Positions 1 through 13,200 of a DNA stretch of 64,000 nt are shown here, piece by piece. Numbering within the stretch: the stretch's first letter is position 1; every line of letters starts with the position of its first letter. Made by a program: the position numbers and the translations under genes. The notes under the pieces were generated by a model. The model worked only from the letters and a program-made list of their open reading frames with translations. It was not told the origin of the DNA and searched no databases. The DNA is taken from NCBI GenBank assembly GCA_030248195.1, contig JASAND010006797.1:17485-81484 (forward strand), read 5' to 3'. The stretch comes from Trissonchulus latispiculum (lineage: Eukaryota; Nematoda; Enoplea; Enoplida; Ironidae).

Positions 1-96
1 ACACTCTTAGGAGCTAGGGCCTTTTCGTGCAGCGAGTTAAAATTGACTCCATCCTTTTCGCGCACGGGGTTAAAAAATTATACAAAACATTTGTTG

Positions 97-745
97 TTAT
101 TGTTGTTGTTTGCCACATTAGATATCACAATGTAATGTTCATTGCCGGAAGGTGCAAAGTGTTTAGCCAGGGAACTGGCCCCGTAGGGTTGGTAAAAAAC
201 AGCTCAACTAAGTTGCCAGAAGGAGACAGGAGTCCCAAAGCTTGGTCGACATCACGACGGTTGATGTTTCCTCCTGTTTAGAAAATATGCTCCGTCGGCC
301 TCAGTGTTGCAACATTTGGCGGCTAGCCCGAGAAGCAGCACATAGCACACGTCTTCATTGCAAAACAGCGGCAATCATAGCCTTTGCTTTAAATCGCTGT
401 GCTTCCACCCGTATTAGGCTATATCATTGAACAGCACACTTGGAGGTCGTCTCACTTTGGTGCAAAGGCTGTCATGCCGTTGTTTTTGCATTGAAGACTC
501 GTTGCTGTGTGCTGCTCCTCGGGCTAGCCGCCAGATATGGCAACGCCGAGGCCGACGGAGTATGTTCTTTTAAAAAGGAGGAGACGTCATCCGTCGTGAC
601 GTCGACCAGGCTTTGAGACTCCTTCTGGCAACTTGGTTGAGTTGTTTTTGACCAGCCTTATGGGGCCAGTTTCCTGGCTAACACTTTGCACCTTCGGGTG
701 ATGATCATCACTTTGTGATGTCTAATGCAGCCAACAACAACAAAA
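97..745. repeat. Foldback repeat with arms of about 290 bp
   Basis: The arms at about 97-393 and 455-745 are imperfect reverse complements around a loop of about 60 bp. For example, the run around the Cys-Pro-rich segment near 140-220 is mirrored at 630-705, and GGCTAGCCCGAG near 312 is mirrored near 525. The loop sequence around 407-490 is itself repeated inverted at 741-825. A GTT-rich run lies at the outer end of the left arm and its complement at the outer end of the right arm. No coding region or transposase is visible. It is probably a foldback-type nonautonomous element. Confidence 0.75.
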
Positions 746-827
746 CAGCGGCAATCATAGCCTTTGCACTAATGTGAGACGCCTCCAAGTGTGCTGTTCA
801 ATGATATAGCCTAATACGGGTGAAAGC

Positions 828-1212
828 CACAGGTGAACAAGGGGGGGAAAGGGGGGGAAATTTCCCCCCCTCGGCGAAGTCGTCCACAAGGGGTCGCAAA
901 ATTGCTCCCACAAGGGGTAAGAAAATTGGCCACAAGGGGTAAGAAAATTGCCCAAAAAATAGGTTTTACGACTAAAATTTCCAAAAATTTTCCGGCTTCG
1001 CCGGAATTTTTCGCTTAAAATCACTATTTTTGCCAAAAAACGTCCGAAAATCGCGTTTTTGCTAAAAAATAGCTGTTTTTGTTGAAAAAAATGGCAAAAA
1101 TCGCTTAAAAATTGCCTTCAAAAGTACCCTTAAGAAAAATCGCTCTCACAAGGGGTACGAAAATATGCTTCCACAAGGGTCAGTGAAATTTGGCCTCCCG
1201 TTCAGGTATGGT
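828..1212 (+). repeat. Dispersed repeat, copy 1 (inverted copy at 11.1-11.5 kb)
   Basis: Begins with G-runs, then several near-tandem CACAAGGGG motifs each followed by GTAAGAAAATTG or similar, then an A/T-rich part with a CCGGCTTCGCCGG palindrome. The same layout, reverse complemented, lies at about 11094-11505. The match extends from the outer AAGGGG edge to the inner CAGGTATGG edge. Noncoding; ORFs here only translate the homopolymer runs. Confidence 0.7.
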
Positions 1213-1407
1213 GAAAGCACAACACACAAGAAGGCAGAACTTTAAATTTAAAAAATTTAACTCAACTGGAGGGTTAAACGAGTCAAAAAGTTTTAACTCT
1301 ACTCTTTTAATTTGCCCGCAAAAAGGTCCTTAGGGATTGAATCCGGAGGAGTGGTCGAAAGTAGTTTTCCTTTCTCTACTAAAGTTGTCTTTCCATGTTT
1401 TCTTCAG

Positions 1408-4400
1408 ATGACAGTCCAATGTCAGATGCCATATCCGAAATCAGAAGAGCTGTCACTGAATTAAATGATCACGGTAACAAGCTTGTTTGTGTTTCTTTGG
1501 AATTTTTTATGTTCTCTGAATTTCTGATAAACATTATGAATGTTTCATTAAAGAGCCAGCCTTTGATTTCATCATTAATAAATAGGCTTTAAATTTTTAT
1601 TTTTTCAATCTTTTACTTTCCTTTCAATTTCAAACTGTCCTTAAGCGGTATAAGTCGGAATTTTTATGAAATTTCAGGGAAATCAATAAATGACCTGAAT
1701 TAGTTTTACAGGGATGTGTCCTCCGGGTTGTTTGTGTCAGGGAAAATGTGTGACTTGTGACAACTACAGCAAATGTTGGGACTCGGATATGTCAATGCGT
1801 AAGTATGACAGTGTGAAGAAGTAAGAAAGACCGTCTTTAGGCGAAGTACCAGCTAAGAACAATTTGATATTGCTTACTACGTAACCTACGTTAAGCTGAG
1901 AATTTATGTGGAGGAAAAAGGAATAAATTGATAGCAAATGACAATAAACCCACACATGCGCAATGCCTATACTGGGCCTATACATGTATAGGCCAGAATC
2001 CGAAACCCCCGCGCAGTGCGCAGCAAAATTTTTGACCCCCGCGCAGCGCGAAGCGCTGCGCAGAAGATCTTCAACATTTTTGGAGTCCTCGCGCAGAGCA
2101 ACGCGTCCCTGCGCGGGGGTCGGCACTGTTGGAACCCTCGCGCAGAGCAACGCGTCCCTGCGCGGGGGTCGGCACTGTTGGCACCCTCGCGCAGAGCAAC
2201 GCGTCCCTGCGCGGGGGTCGGCACTGTTGGAACCCTCGCGCACAGCAACAAGTCCCTGCGCGGGGGTCGGCACTGTTGGCACCCTCGCGCAGAGCAACTC
2301 GTCTCTGCGCGGGGGTCGGCACTGTTGGAACCCTCGCGCAGAGCAACGCGTCCCTGCGCGGGGGTCGGCACTGTTGGAACCCTCGCGCAGAGCAACGCGT
2401 CCCTGCGCGGGGGTCGGCACTGTTGGAACCCTCGCGCAGAGCAACGCGTCCCTGCGCGGGCGTCGGCACTGTTGGAACCCTCGCGCAGAGCAACGCGTCC
2501 CTGCGCGGGGGTCTTCACTGTTGGAACCCTCGCGCAGAGCAACGCGTCCCTGCGCGGGGGGTCAGCACTGTTGGAACCCTAGCTCAGAGCAACAAGTCCC
2601 TGCGCGGGGGTCGGCACTGTTGGAACCCTCGCGCAGAGCAACAAGTCCCTGCGCGGGGGTCGCACTGTTGGAACCCTCGCGCAGAGCAACTCGTCTCTGC
2701 GCGGGGGTCGGCACTGTTGGAACCCTCGCGCAGAGCAACGCGTCCCTGCGCGGGGGTCGGCACTGTTGGAACCCTCGCGCAGAGCAACTCGTCTCTGCGC
2801 GGGGGGTCAGCAATGTTGGAATCCTAGCTCAGAGCAACAAGTCCCTGCGCGGGGGTCAACACTATCGGAACCCTCGCGCGGAGTAACGCGTTCATTCAAT
2901 GCTAGGAGTTTGTGGTTGGCTTTTATGCACTATTAAATATTTTTTCCAATTCTTTGAACAAAATTTCTAAACTCGCTCAAAAACCAAAAAAGTTCTGTTT
3001 CTGATACTCAGAAGCCAACGTTAATAGATTGCTTTATATAAGTGTTGAGCTACAACACTTTCGAGAAAAATTTTGCGTCTTTGGCGCACCGACTTTTGCT
3101 TCGATCTGTCACAAATCAACGGCCCATGTCCAGATAAAAGTCACTTTATGCTCGTTCTGATCCTCTAATAGTTTTTCTGAATCTTTTAGTTTCATGGGGG
3201 TTATAGGGGCTCTGGGATTCGTAATTTTACTAAGAGATTTGACCCAGAACTTTTTATGGGGCTTCTTGGGATTCTCAATATTTCGATGAGAGTTGACCCG
3301 TTACTACATTAAAATGTCTAGTTTTAAGATTTTGTTGGGGGTTATTGGCCCAAGAACCCACAACAAAAATCGCCCACAAGCCGAGACTTGGCCATTCTCG
3401 GTCTCGGTCTCGGCACCCTGGTTTTGGCATTGTTCTCGGTCTCGATCTCGGTGTCGGGGAAGTTTTGGTCTTGCCCAACCCTGTTCTTGGGGGGCTCTTA
3501 AGTTTTTGGAAGCGATTTAATTCGCAACTACCTAATTATAAGTTTTTCCTGGGAGTGTATGGGTTCCGGAATCTCTGGGTTCCGAAGGTTCTGGGGTTTC
3601 TAATGTCTCTATAAACTTACACATACTACTTACGGTGGTCTTTTGCACAAAAATACCCCGACAGCGTTTCTACATAGTTGTCCTGATTTCTGCTTTCTAG
3701 ATAAAGTAATCTCTTGACAAAGCCGAGAAAAGCAGGCAAAATCCAGGTATGCAAAATTATAATAAACAAGTTTAAGGGGGGTCCATTTTTGGCCGATTTT
3801 TCGACCATCTCCTATTTTGCTCATTCTCACAGATTTTGTTGTCCGATTGGTATATTTTAGCGAGTTTTGAAATTAAAGTAGGGTCAAGACATTTCGAACG
3901 GTACCAATTGATCTTGGTTAGCTCTGCCCGATTTCGAGATTTCTCTGGCGCAGAAATCTGAATTTTTAGCAAAATTTTGGAAATTCCCGTTTTTTGGCAA
4001 ACAACATAGAGCTATGGCAACACAGACCAACAAAATGTTAGTCTATCTATTTGCGCACCATTATTGATGACTTTAGGTCAAGTTTGGGTACAGGGTAATG
4101 GTGTAGGTTAGTACACCCAATTGGTCGCTGGGGTAAAATATGAGGGTCTGACAACCATAATCTCAAAAATAGCGATTTTTCAAATTTTTCGGGATATGTT
4201 AAATTTTATATCAATCGAAAGCTCTCAAACATGTTTTCTTCTTGCCCGAAAATGCGCCAAATTCAGGTTAAATGATTTTTGAGGTCACGGCTTTCCAGCG
4301 TCGGTGCTACTCCCTAAAATCACTAAATAAAGCCATACAGTAAACTTTCCCCATTAAAAGCCACCCTAAATTTTTTGTTTAAATCAGTTATCAAATATAC

Positions 4401-6962
4401 AACCCAACGAAGCCCCATTCTCAAAGACGTTCAAGTGGAAAGTGCCTTTATTTACTGCGGCACCTCGTTTTCACCCATTTTCAAATTGCATGCAATTAAT
4501 AGACGGTTACTCGTTACGTCCAGAACAAAACTACTCAAAATTTAAACTCGATGTGCAGGACATATGTAACAAAATTTTGTGTGAAAATGAGCAGAATCCC
4601 TGACCATAAAATTTGTCATGGTGGACCCCCCTTAATTAAAAATATTTTGACCCCCGCGCAAAATTTTCGTTGGCTGTATAGGCCACGCTCGCATCCATTG
4701 CCCATGTATGAATAAACCTATGACTTCAGATCTTCTTTAGGTGCCAAGAAATTGAAATTAACTGCCACCATCAATACCAACTGTAAACAGTTACTTTTCA
4801 GCTTATATGGACACATGCCCGGACGGTGCTTATCCTCTAATGCGAATGGGGATGGTGCTAAATTGCACCAGTGAAAATGTGGACTGTCCTACTGGCTTCA
4901 AATGCCAGGATGTAAACTCTACATACTATCTCCAGGGATGTTGCCCAACCCCGGCCAGAACCAGCGTCGTTGATGTCGCGGACAGTATGAACTGTTTATT
5001 TTTTATTAACGATTTGCTGACTTGCTAAAATCAGTGCGCTACAAACTGTACTGTAAGACAACCATAATGAACATCATATCGAAGTTGATATTTCTTCCCA
5101 CTAAACATTTGCATAACATTAATGTTTAGAAACTAAATGCCCATTGGGAAAGGAAGCTCCATATAAAAAGTCAAATGTGATAACAAATGATTGTGGAGAC
5201 ACAACTGTGTGTCCGACCAACTTCATGTGCACCATCTTAAATGAGACGACTCATTATTGCTGTGAAAATGGTAGGAAAAGGATATATGATATTTGATTCA
5301 GTTTTGTTTTGTGTGTAGATTATTGGATAATTCGGTCAACAAACAAGCTGAGGATTGGAAACCATCTGTCATTTATTCCTCGACGCTTATTTATTTACTC
5401 ATATTGGATTGATATTTAGTTGTCTTTAATCTTATTTTTATTCTTTGATCACCAACTTGTTTATGAATATCCAAAGAAAGTGTCAGCATTAATGTTTATC
5501 TAAACAATTGTACATTAATATTTACTAAACCGTTTGCAGCTGAAGACAAGGCGGTTTCGGTGAAAACTATTATCAAAGGAACCAGACCCACAAGCAGAGG
5601 TCAAGGTGTTACTCAAGCCAAGTGCGCCATTTACTCAATTCAGACACAATGGAATACAATGCTGGTGAACTTCGGCACCTCCTGTGACATGGTTTATGTG
5701 CTTAAAAGTAAATAAGACTTGCTTGGGGATATAGATTTTCCAGGATTTGCTTCATAGATTTACATCATTTACTTAAGCAAATTGCCTTATTTTGAAGAAA
5801 GCAAGCTGTGACAATCTGTTTAATTAAATGATTGAATTTCTCAACTTCTTATAATTTAGAAATGAATCAAATGAACATCAAGCCCTATGATGTCTCTTAC
5901 AAAATCATAACCAGAAATAAGATAGACCTTATTGGTGCCATGGGAGCCTTCAAGGATGGGATCACTCTAACGCCGGACGGTGTCATGACCATGTACGATA
6001 ACCTCTGGAACGGTCCACTGGCCTTCAATGCTGTAAGAAAATTTCATTCGTTCTTTTATTGCAATTACTATCTATTAGACCGTCTTGTTTTCTAAGATTT
6101 GTAAAAAAATATCTAAACTAAAGCAATTGTAGCTGCATAGTAGACTTTATGTTTTAGAACAGCGGAACACCTTTTCCGGTTGATAGAAACGTTGAGCTTG
6201 TCTACACACCTCTAGGAACTAATATTCAGGCACAGAGCGCCATTGTTTACAACGTACCTAAGCAAGGAACTGTGGCTATCACTGGTAATTACTTGTTTGA
6301 ATACGTAAATATGCCATGTTGAAATGTATCACATAAGTTTTGCCGAGACTAAATATAATTTTAGAATTTTAGGCAAGTTTTAGGCTTCAGGCTTAAAAAT
6401 AAGTTTTAGGCATAAAGGCGAGTTGCTAATTTTGTTAGCGCAGTTTTTCAGATTAATCGTTAGGTGCAGATAAGATAATAATGCTGGAATAGGATCAGCA
6501 TAACATTTCACCATTGCAGCTGCAGCTTAGGTAATCCATAAAATCAAGGAAGGGTTCTAAAATTTTATCATCAATATAGCAATGAAAACTTTATTGCAAC
6601 AGGTGATGTGGTTGGAGGAGAGTACGTGTTTACTGGAAAACAAATTCCTACAGATGCTGTCTGGAAGAAGAGTTTTAAACGGGTCGTCTGCGTTGCTAAC
6701 TGGATCTATCCTTGCTATGGTGATCCTTTTGAAGTAGGTTGTTTCCTTCACTGTTTCCTCCCCCCCCACTTCACAATAAGTAAAATTAATTGTAATATTG
6801 TAATGAAAACTTCTATCTGAAAATTTGGTGAACCGAAAACTTCGGTCAAACATTTCTTATAAGGAGAAACGACGCTAACTAGGAAAATTTCAGTAAAACA
6901 AAAGTGGCTATTTTATATTCTTTTAGGTTACTGCTGCCTATCGGACTGCTGCGGGTTGTTAA
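1408..6962 (+). CDS. Secreted-type Cys-rich protein with lustrin-like modules (5' incomplete)
   Basis: Nine exons join in consistent phase: 1408-1473, 1712-1798, 4802-4984, 5130-5270, 5540-5707, 5860-6032, 6158-6284, 6603-6733 and 6927-6962 (TAA). Every internal boundary is GT-AG, and the last 369 residues are recovered. Exon 2 is Cys-rich with a CPPGCLCQGKC core. Exons 3 and 4 each hold a module with CP-x-G, a central Cys, CP-x-[GN]-F-x-C and a terminal CC pair, like the lustrin cysteine-rich repeat common in nematode extracellular proteins. The remaining 200 residues are beta-rich, with few Cys and no family I recognise. The start and any signal peptide lie further 5' and were not found. 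Intron 2 (3.0 kb) holds a minisatellite and a TTAA element. Function unknown; an extracellular or matrix role is inferred from the Cys modules. Confidence 0.8.
2088..2890. repeat. GC-rich minisatellite, 49-bp unit, about 17 copies
   Basis: The unit runs from CGCGCAGAGCAACGCGTCCC through GCGGGGGTCGGCACTGTT to GGAACCCT. Copies differ by a few substitutions (ACGCGTCCC, ACAAGTCCC, ACTCGTCTC variants) and 1-bp indels. CGCGCAG and CTGCGCG bracket each unit core, so every copy can form a 7-bp hairpin. The unit is not a multiple of three, which is why long ORFs appear in several frames on both strands; none is a gene. It lies in intron 2 of the Cys-rich gene. The flanks at 1975-2060 and 4650-4690 share a GACCCCCGCGCA motif and a TATAGGCC palindrome half, so the array may have grown inside a larger repeat. 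Confidence 0.95.
3385..3465. repeat. GGTCTC hexamer-like array
   Basis: Repeated CTCGGT/GGTCTC units flank a short spacer. This resembles the subterminal hexamer arrays of other elements in the window, but no terminal repeat or target duplication could be placed. Confidence 0.4.
3776..4631. mobile_element. TTAA-flanked nonautonomous DNA transposon (GGGGGGTCCA ends)
   Basis: Terminal inverted repeat GGGGGGTCCA at both ends, flanked on each side by TTAA (3772-3775 and 4632-4635), the target used by piggyBac and Kolobok elements. The 856-bp interior is A/T-rich, noncoding, and has no transposase. The left end is similar in direct orientation to the left end of the element at 49142. It lies in an intron of the Cys-rich gene. 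Confidence 0.8.
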
Positions 6963-7288
6963 AAGAACTTGCTGCTGCGGGAATATTAACGTGTACATTA
7001 TGCTCGTGTTAAATACAAACTTTATTACATACATTTCTTGTACTAAATGTTCTCTTTTGTCACAGAATTTATTGATTTTGCATTCTATTTGTTTGTAGTC
7101 TGCTGTGGTGATTGCGTAGTGTTCGGTATAAATGTGTTGTTATATACCTATTAGTTGGTCCCTGGTTTGACCGAAGCCTCTCAATTATTACCTAACCACA
7201 CTAACCATAAACGTCAATTTTATTGTTAAAATTGTCACAGTAGGAAAAATCATAACCAGCGGATCGGTCAACGAACAATCAAAATAGT
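6963..7288. other. Convergent intergenic spacer
   Basis: These 326 bases separate the stop codons of the Cys-rich gene and the SDR gene. The spacer must hold both 3' UTRs. I see no further gene or repeat in it. Confidence 0.6.
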
Positions 7289-10200
7289 TCACGTTCTTGC
7301 TGTGTCTAGTGAGGATGGCATGGCATAGTGAGTCGCTCCATCGATTTTATGGCAAAGACCTGTTATAAAGGACGCATCGGGACTGCACAAGAAAATAATG
7401 GAGTTCACAACATCTTCTGTGGTTCCAAACCTACCAAGCGGATGAATCAGCTTCATTTCGTTCAATGCCTAAAAAATATTCAATTTGTCTTCCATTTTTA
7501 ATTATATAAAAATTTAAGATGTTATTAGCTATTAATTAGAATTATTCTAATAACTGATTTTGGAATATTTCAGTAATTATTAGCAATAGTTAAAAATTAT
7601 TGCAAATGAGCGTTGTAGAAACTCTGCATTAATGTTTGATTCATTCTAATGTCCATAGTCCATAGCTATGGAATCTCTGTGAAGCCAAAATTTTGAGCAG
7701 CTAGTATAAAGGTAGATCGAAGAAATAGTTAGGCAACCACCGTTTGAGCAAGGTAACGGCCACTGAAACCAATTAATTAATGGATGAACCCTGAGTTTGC
7801 TCTCAGTAGCGTTATTCTTGCAGTTTACCAAAGGTGCTTCGGTTAAACTCACATATTCCAGATGCTCCTTCGTTAAACCAAAGCGATTCCATATATCAGT
7901 GTCTTCTATTACTGCAGGGCTTAAAAAGAATGGGTGATTTTCAGTTTGGCATAACGTCTAATAACAGGAGAATTAATTGCCAAAACTTGATTATCTTTTC
8001 AGTTTTTTAAACATAGAATTAAAGGAAAAGCAAATTACCGCAAAACGGGATAATATGTGTACGCTGACCGATTCCATCTTAATATTTATTCAGTTTTATA
8101 AATAAATATTACTTTATTGCATTTACTCGAACACCGTGAGGAGCAGCTTCAAGTGCTAGCACATTAGTCAGCATATTAAGCGCTGCTTTGCTGATACTAT
8201 AACAGGCCATCGATGGTACCTAAACAAAAAACATTGAATTTTGATCTATTGATAGAAAATTTTTATTTCAATCAAATCCTATTGCACTGCTGCAATGCAA
8301 ATAACTTCACTAATACAAGTGAACTATAAATAAGTAGTTGTTAGCATAAAGCACAGCGGAATTTAATCAGAAATGCGGAAAAATCAGCAACCAGATTTAC
8401 TAAACTTACAGGTTTCGTTCCAGCAAGACTGGAAACATTAAGAATGCAACCTAAAGTACTCACTCATTATGCATGCTATTACTCTTGATACTATTTGATC
8501 AGGCATACTCACTTGCATAACCTGGGGCATTTCCGGGTGTGGGTAAAACCCGGCCCCGGCTCCGGCCCCGGCCCCGGCGCACCTGGGTAAAACACGGCCC
8601 CGGCCCCGGCGCACGCATTTGTTTTAGGTGGGTAAAACACGGCCCCGGCCCCGGCCCCGGCCCCGGCGCAGGGTAAAACCCGGCCCCAATGTTTAGAAAA
8701 CCCGGCGCAACTAACACGTGCGTATACGTGTGTGTTATGCATGCAAATACAGAATACGCTGTATATATTTGCTTAATGTGGTGGTATCCTTTTGTGCAGT
8801 GCTTTTGTGGTGATTTCTTTGAAACGCTATAACTTTCGCAGTTTTGGGAGTTGCAAAGAGCTTTATACATCGTTTTAAAGCTTATTATCTATACGTTCAC
8901 ATGAGCTTACAGAACTCGCAAAATTAGCAAAAAAATAGCAGAAATTTTCTGTCATGCTGCATCTAACAGGATGAATATAGACCAAAAGTTTTTGAACATC
9001 GATTTCTCAAAACTGAAGAATCGGCCAAAAGTTCTTTTTGTGCCTCGATATGAAGGACATATGGGCCGAGGGACGTGGATTTGGCTCAGCAGGTCTTAAC
9101 GGTCGAGAAAATCGGCCAAATGCACAGTTACACGAAATTTCGCAACTTCGCATTGAGTTTTCTTGCAACTCAATATGTTTTAGGCCAAACCAAGAAAAAC
9201 GACCCTCCGCAGAAGTGCGAATTTCGATTCTGCCGAAAAGCTCCGGAATCCGTCGAGTAGTTTTTGAGAAATCAATGTTCGAAACAAAATAATAGCAGTT
9301 TTGCCAAAATGGTTTTTCGGCCAAATCTCTAGCTGAAAGCAATAAAGTCCGGCTAATAGGCATTCATAAAATGTGCATTTGGACGATGTATCGATTGAGT
9401 ATAACTAAGCCAATTTTGTCCTTAACATGTGGCAGTAATTTTGAAAAAACTGATTTCCTCGAAAATGGCCATTTTTTGACCCTAAAAACAGTTTTTTGCT
9501 TATACTGACTTAACCACTGGAGATAGCTCAAAGGTTGTGAGCAAAAATGTTCATTTTGGTGTCGTTTTTCCAGCCATACCAACCAATCCCGTGTCTTGTC
9601 TACCTACTGGGAGCCTAAGGCCAAAAACCAAAACTTTCTTATCTTTTGGCCTAAGAATACGGGACTGGTCCTAAAATGTTAAAGAGTACGGAAATAAGTT
9701 ATTTCGTAAGTTTTAGCCCTTTGCGTAAAGGATTAAAGCCGTAGGAGTCAAAAATACCCGAAAGGAAACCAGCACCTTAAGATAATGCAAACAGTATATA
9801 CAATCCCTTGCAACAATGGTAACATTTATTATGACATTGTTTTGTTTTCATTATGATTTTTTTCAGTTAAGTCACCCAATTACATATTTTTCTTATACAT
9901 GCTTTTAATGAAACATTTGCATATAATGAAATAAATGCACTCCAAAAGTTTTGAATTTATTTTTACCATACATCACGAAATTTTAAAACAATTTGAAACT
10001 ACGTATATTTAGAAACAATACGTAATTAAAAAGCATTCAAGAAATTTTGCTGACATAGTTACACCAAATAAAGAAAACGACGATAAATTTAAATTTTAAA
10101 ATTCCAAAGTATTAACTTGTAAAGTTTACTATGGGGGGGATAAGACATACCAAAATTTTCCAGTTCTCCTTGATGTCCTCCTTGAAAAACGTAAAAGTTA

Positions 10201-13200
10201 AATTTTTTAAACTTTAGGAATGTCTTAGAAATTAATATTGGATAATTTTATACTTTTTAATCGGTTCTTACAAAACATAATTCGTAAATATATTTCAAAA
10301 TTATTTATTTTCACATGTATCAACCTTGGATTAATACAAAATGGCTAGAAAAGGTTGCGTAACACACTGTGTAAAGTATAAAATAAAACTCAACTCATAA
10401 ACTACGCCTTAAATCTTTACACATAAGCGTAATTACACATACACCCCTGTTATACTGCATAAGAATTTACACTGTAAGTGCGCCGGGCTAGTGCGCCGGG
10501 TTTTACCCACTTATTAAACTCTGTTTGCGCCGGACTGGGGCCGGGGCCGGGTTTTACCCATGTGCGCCGGGGCCGGAGCCGGGTTTTACCCAGACCCGAA
10601 TTTCCCCCTACCACAAAGTGATGAAATTAATGGACTGACCGGAAATTAATGTAACTTGAAAATACTGGTTTCTACTGGAATACGCATACATAGTTATAAT
10701 GGCGGATCCAACCAAGCTCCCCATTCCAGAAAAGGAACTAGGAAGGAAGCCATCCCGCCGTCCGAATAAAGGTGTAAGGGAAAACTGGCAAGGAAGTAAA
10801 CTAAATAGCCAAACAAAAGTTTTAAAACACTAAGCTCTCAAACCTAGCCAGCTTCGCAGGAATTTATTGAATTTTTTAATTTCTCATAGGAACTGACCAA
10901 GATAGAATTTTCTTTAAACGTTAAAAGTGTACTGCAATTATCTTAAAAACAGCACATTTAGATTATTGCAAATGTTGATTTTGTGACAGATTGCGTTTAT
11001 TTCATTCTTTTAGTACAAGCCTCCCTCAAACTTTCGTCCAAGGTACAGGTCCCTCTACCAATTTTTTAGGGACATGCTCCCCAGGACCCGACCATACCTG
11101 AACGGCAGGTCAAATTTCACTGACCCTTTTGGAAGCAAAGTTGGGTACCCCTTGTGAGAGCGATTTTTCTTAGGGGTACCTTTGAAATCGATTTTAAGCG
11201 ATTTTTAAGCGATTTCTGCCATTTTTTAACAAAATACGGCGATTTATTTAGACAAAACGCGTTTTTCGGACGTTTGTTTTTGCAAAAACTGATTTTAAGT
11301 GAAAAATTCCGGCGGAGCCGGAAAATTCATGGAAATTTTAGTAGTAAAACCTATCTTTTGAGCAATTTTCTTACCCCTTGTGGCCAATTTTCTTACTCCT
11401 TGTGGCCAATTTTCTTACTCCTTGTGGGAGTGATTTCGCGAACCCTTGTGGACGACTTCGCCGATGGGGGGGGGAATTCCCATCCCCTTGTCCACCTCTG
11501 GACCCGACCCTATGTTATGCATGCATACATACCACTTCTACCTGCCACATGTACACTGTCTAATTTGTCAATTCAACAAAATCTTAAAAATTTAACATTC
11601 AACTCTTCAATTTTTCTGTAATATACTCATACTGAATTAAAATGTTTCAATTGATTATTTGCTTAACAGCCTTTGTCATGTTCAGCATAAAATTAACATT
11701 ATTTGGTTAGTGCCTTTCGTCCTGTACAGGTGTGGTAAAATGAGCTTTGTGAGGGCTACAACAGAGACGAGATTTGTATCCAGAATGTTTTGGATGTCTT
11801 CCGTTGTTGATTCGCAAATAGTTTTCATAATAGAAATTCCAGCATTATTTATCTAAAAATAATAAAGTAAAGTTTGGTTGTTTATCTATTAAAATATTTA
11901 TCAGACAATATATTGTAGGTATCTATCTTATACTTCTACGTTTTCATTATTACAAAACCGAAAAATTGGTATTTTCCCGCTGTGCAAACCGTACCGCTGT
12001 GCAAACCCTGAGTACCGCTGCGCAAACCCTGAGTACCGCTGTGCAAACCGTTAATAATGCAGTGAAATTAGCGGTGAAAAGCGCCATCTTGCCGTCATTA
12101 GCGTGACAAATTAGCCACGTGACAAAGGCAAAGGTTAGTTTGAAAATTAGTTCAAAGCGAAACTTGACATTTTCTTTTTTGCTGTATGGTCTATGAACGT
12201 GGGTATAACAAGCGTCTTATAAAATTTCCGTAAGTGTGTTCGCTTCCTACTCAGATTGGTGAATTCTTCAGGGGTTGAATGTTTCCAAATCTGTATTTTC
12301 GAATAGCTCGCTCGGAATCTTACATACCTGATGCAAAAAAGCAAAATTAGTGTTCTCACCAAAATATTAATTTCCCCTGTGAACAATAGAGCAGATCTTA
12401 GAATTGCTTCCTGGACTTCAGTTTTTCGTATGTCGCCTTCCACTTTTGCAATCTAACAGAAAAACATTGCACTGGGTATAAGTCGGTGATTCATTTCGGG
12501 ACATACTGTTTAATGAAGGCTCCACTTGCTCTATAGCTCCATGAAACTAACCAATCTCATTTTAAAAATTCATGCGCATCGCGCACAATCCAAGGATTGA
12601 TCTAATTTAAATCAAATTCGTCAACTTATCGGTGGCTACTAAACCAACTACATATATAACTAGATTCTGGTCACTTTCAAGATTTGTACATTTTTTGCAT
12701 TTTTAAATCCAACATGTATCTTTTACCACCGACAGATAAGTATGAGTCCAACTATTTATACCTTATTTAACGTTGATCCACTCTGAGTGCACTCTTGTTT
12801 TGTGGTCTCCAGTTCATTGACATTCCTACCCGTGATCAAAACATAAGCACCTTCTTTGGCAAATCTAATAGCACATGCTCTACCAATCCCGGAGCTGGCG
12901 CCTAAAACAAATAAATCAAGAAAGCATTCTCAAATGTCACGGAGTTATTCTACGAATGGATGATTCACTATTTTTCAGTGCATTTTATAATGGCATATTA
13001 CGTGGTTATATAGGGAGTCTATATCAGTCGCGGTAGAATCCAATCCCATAGGCCCCGAGACGTCCTTGTTGTGTTGTTAGCAAATTTCGTTTGGGGCCCG
13101 TTGCATTATTACTCCTGAGTCAGGGTAGAAAATAGAATACAAGTTTACGCTTACTGTTTGCACTAAATTTGGTCGCCTAACTAAAAAACTAAAAATCAAT

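Noticed and set aside
1764..2886. Long ORFs on both strands (up to 307 codons)
   Set aside because: They are translations of the 49-bp minisatellite in different frames, with no family signature; the true exon ends at 1798.
2088..2890. CRISPR-like regular repeats
   Set aside because: Units are directly tandem with no unique spacers, and the setting is an intron of an animal gene.
8499..8870. Pro-Gly repeat protein ORFs
   Set aside because: Caused by the GGCCCC arrays of a DNA element; the same holds for the ORFs at 16048-16660.
828..11505. The inverted 390-bp repeats as the ends of one 10.7-kb transposon
   Set aside because: The span contains one whole unrelated gene and most of another with intact splicing, and no target duplication was found; two separate insertions are simpler.
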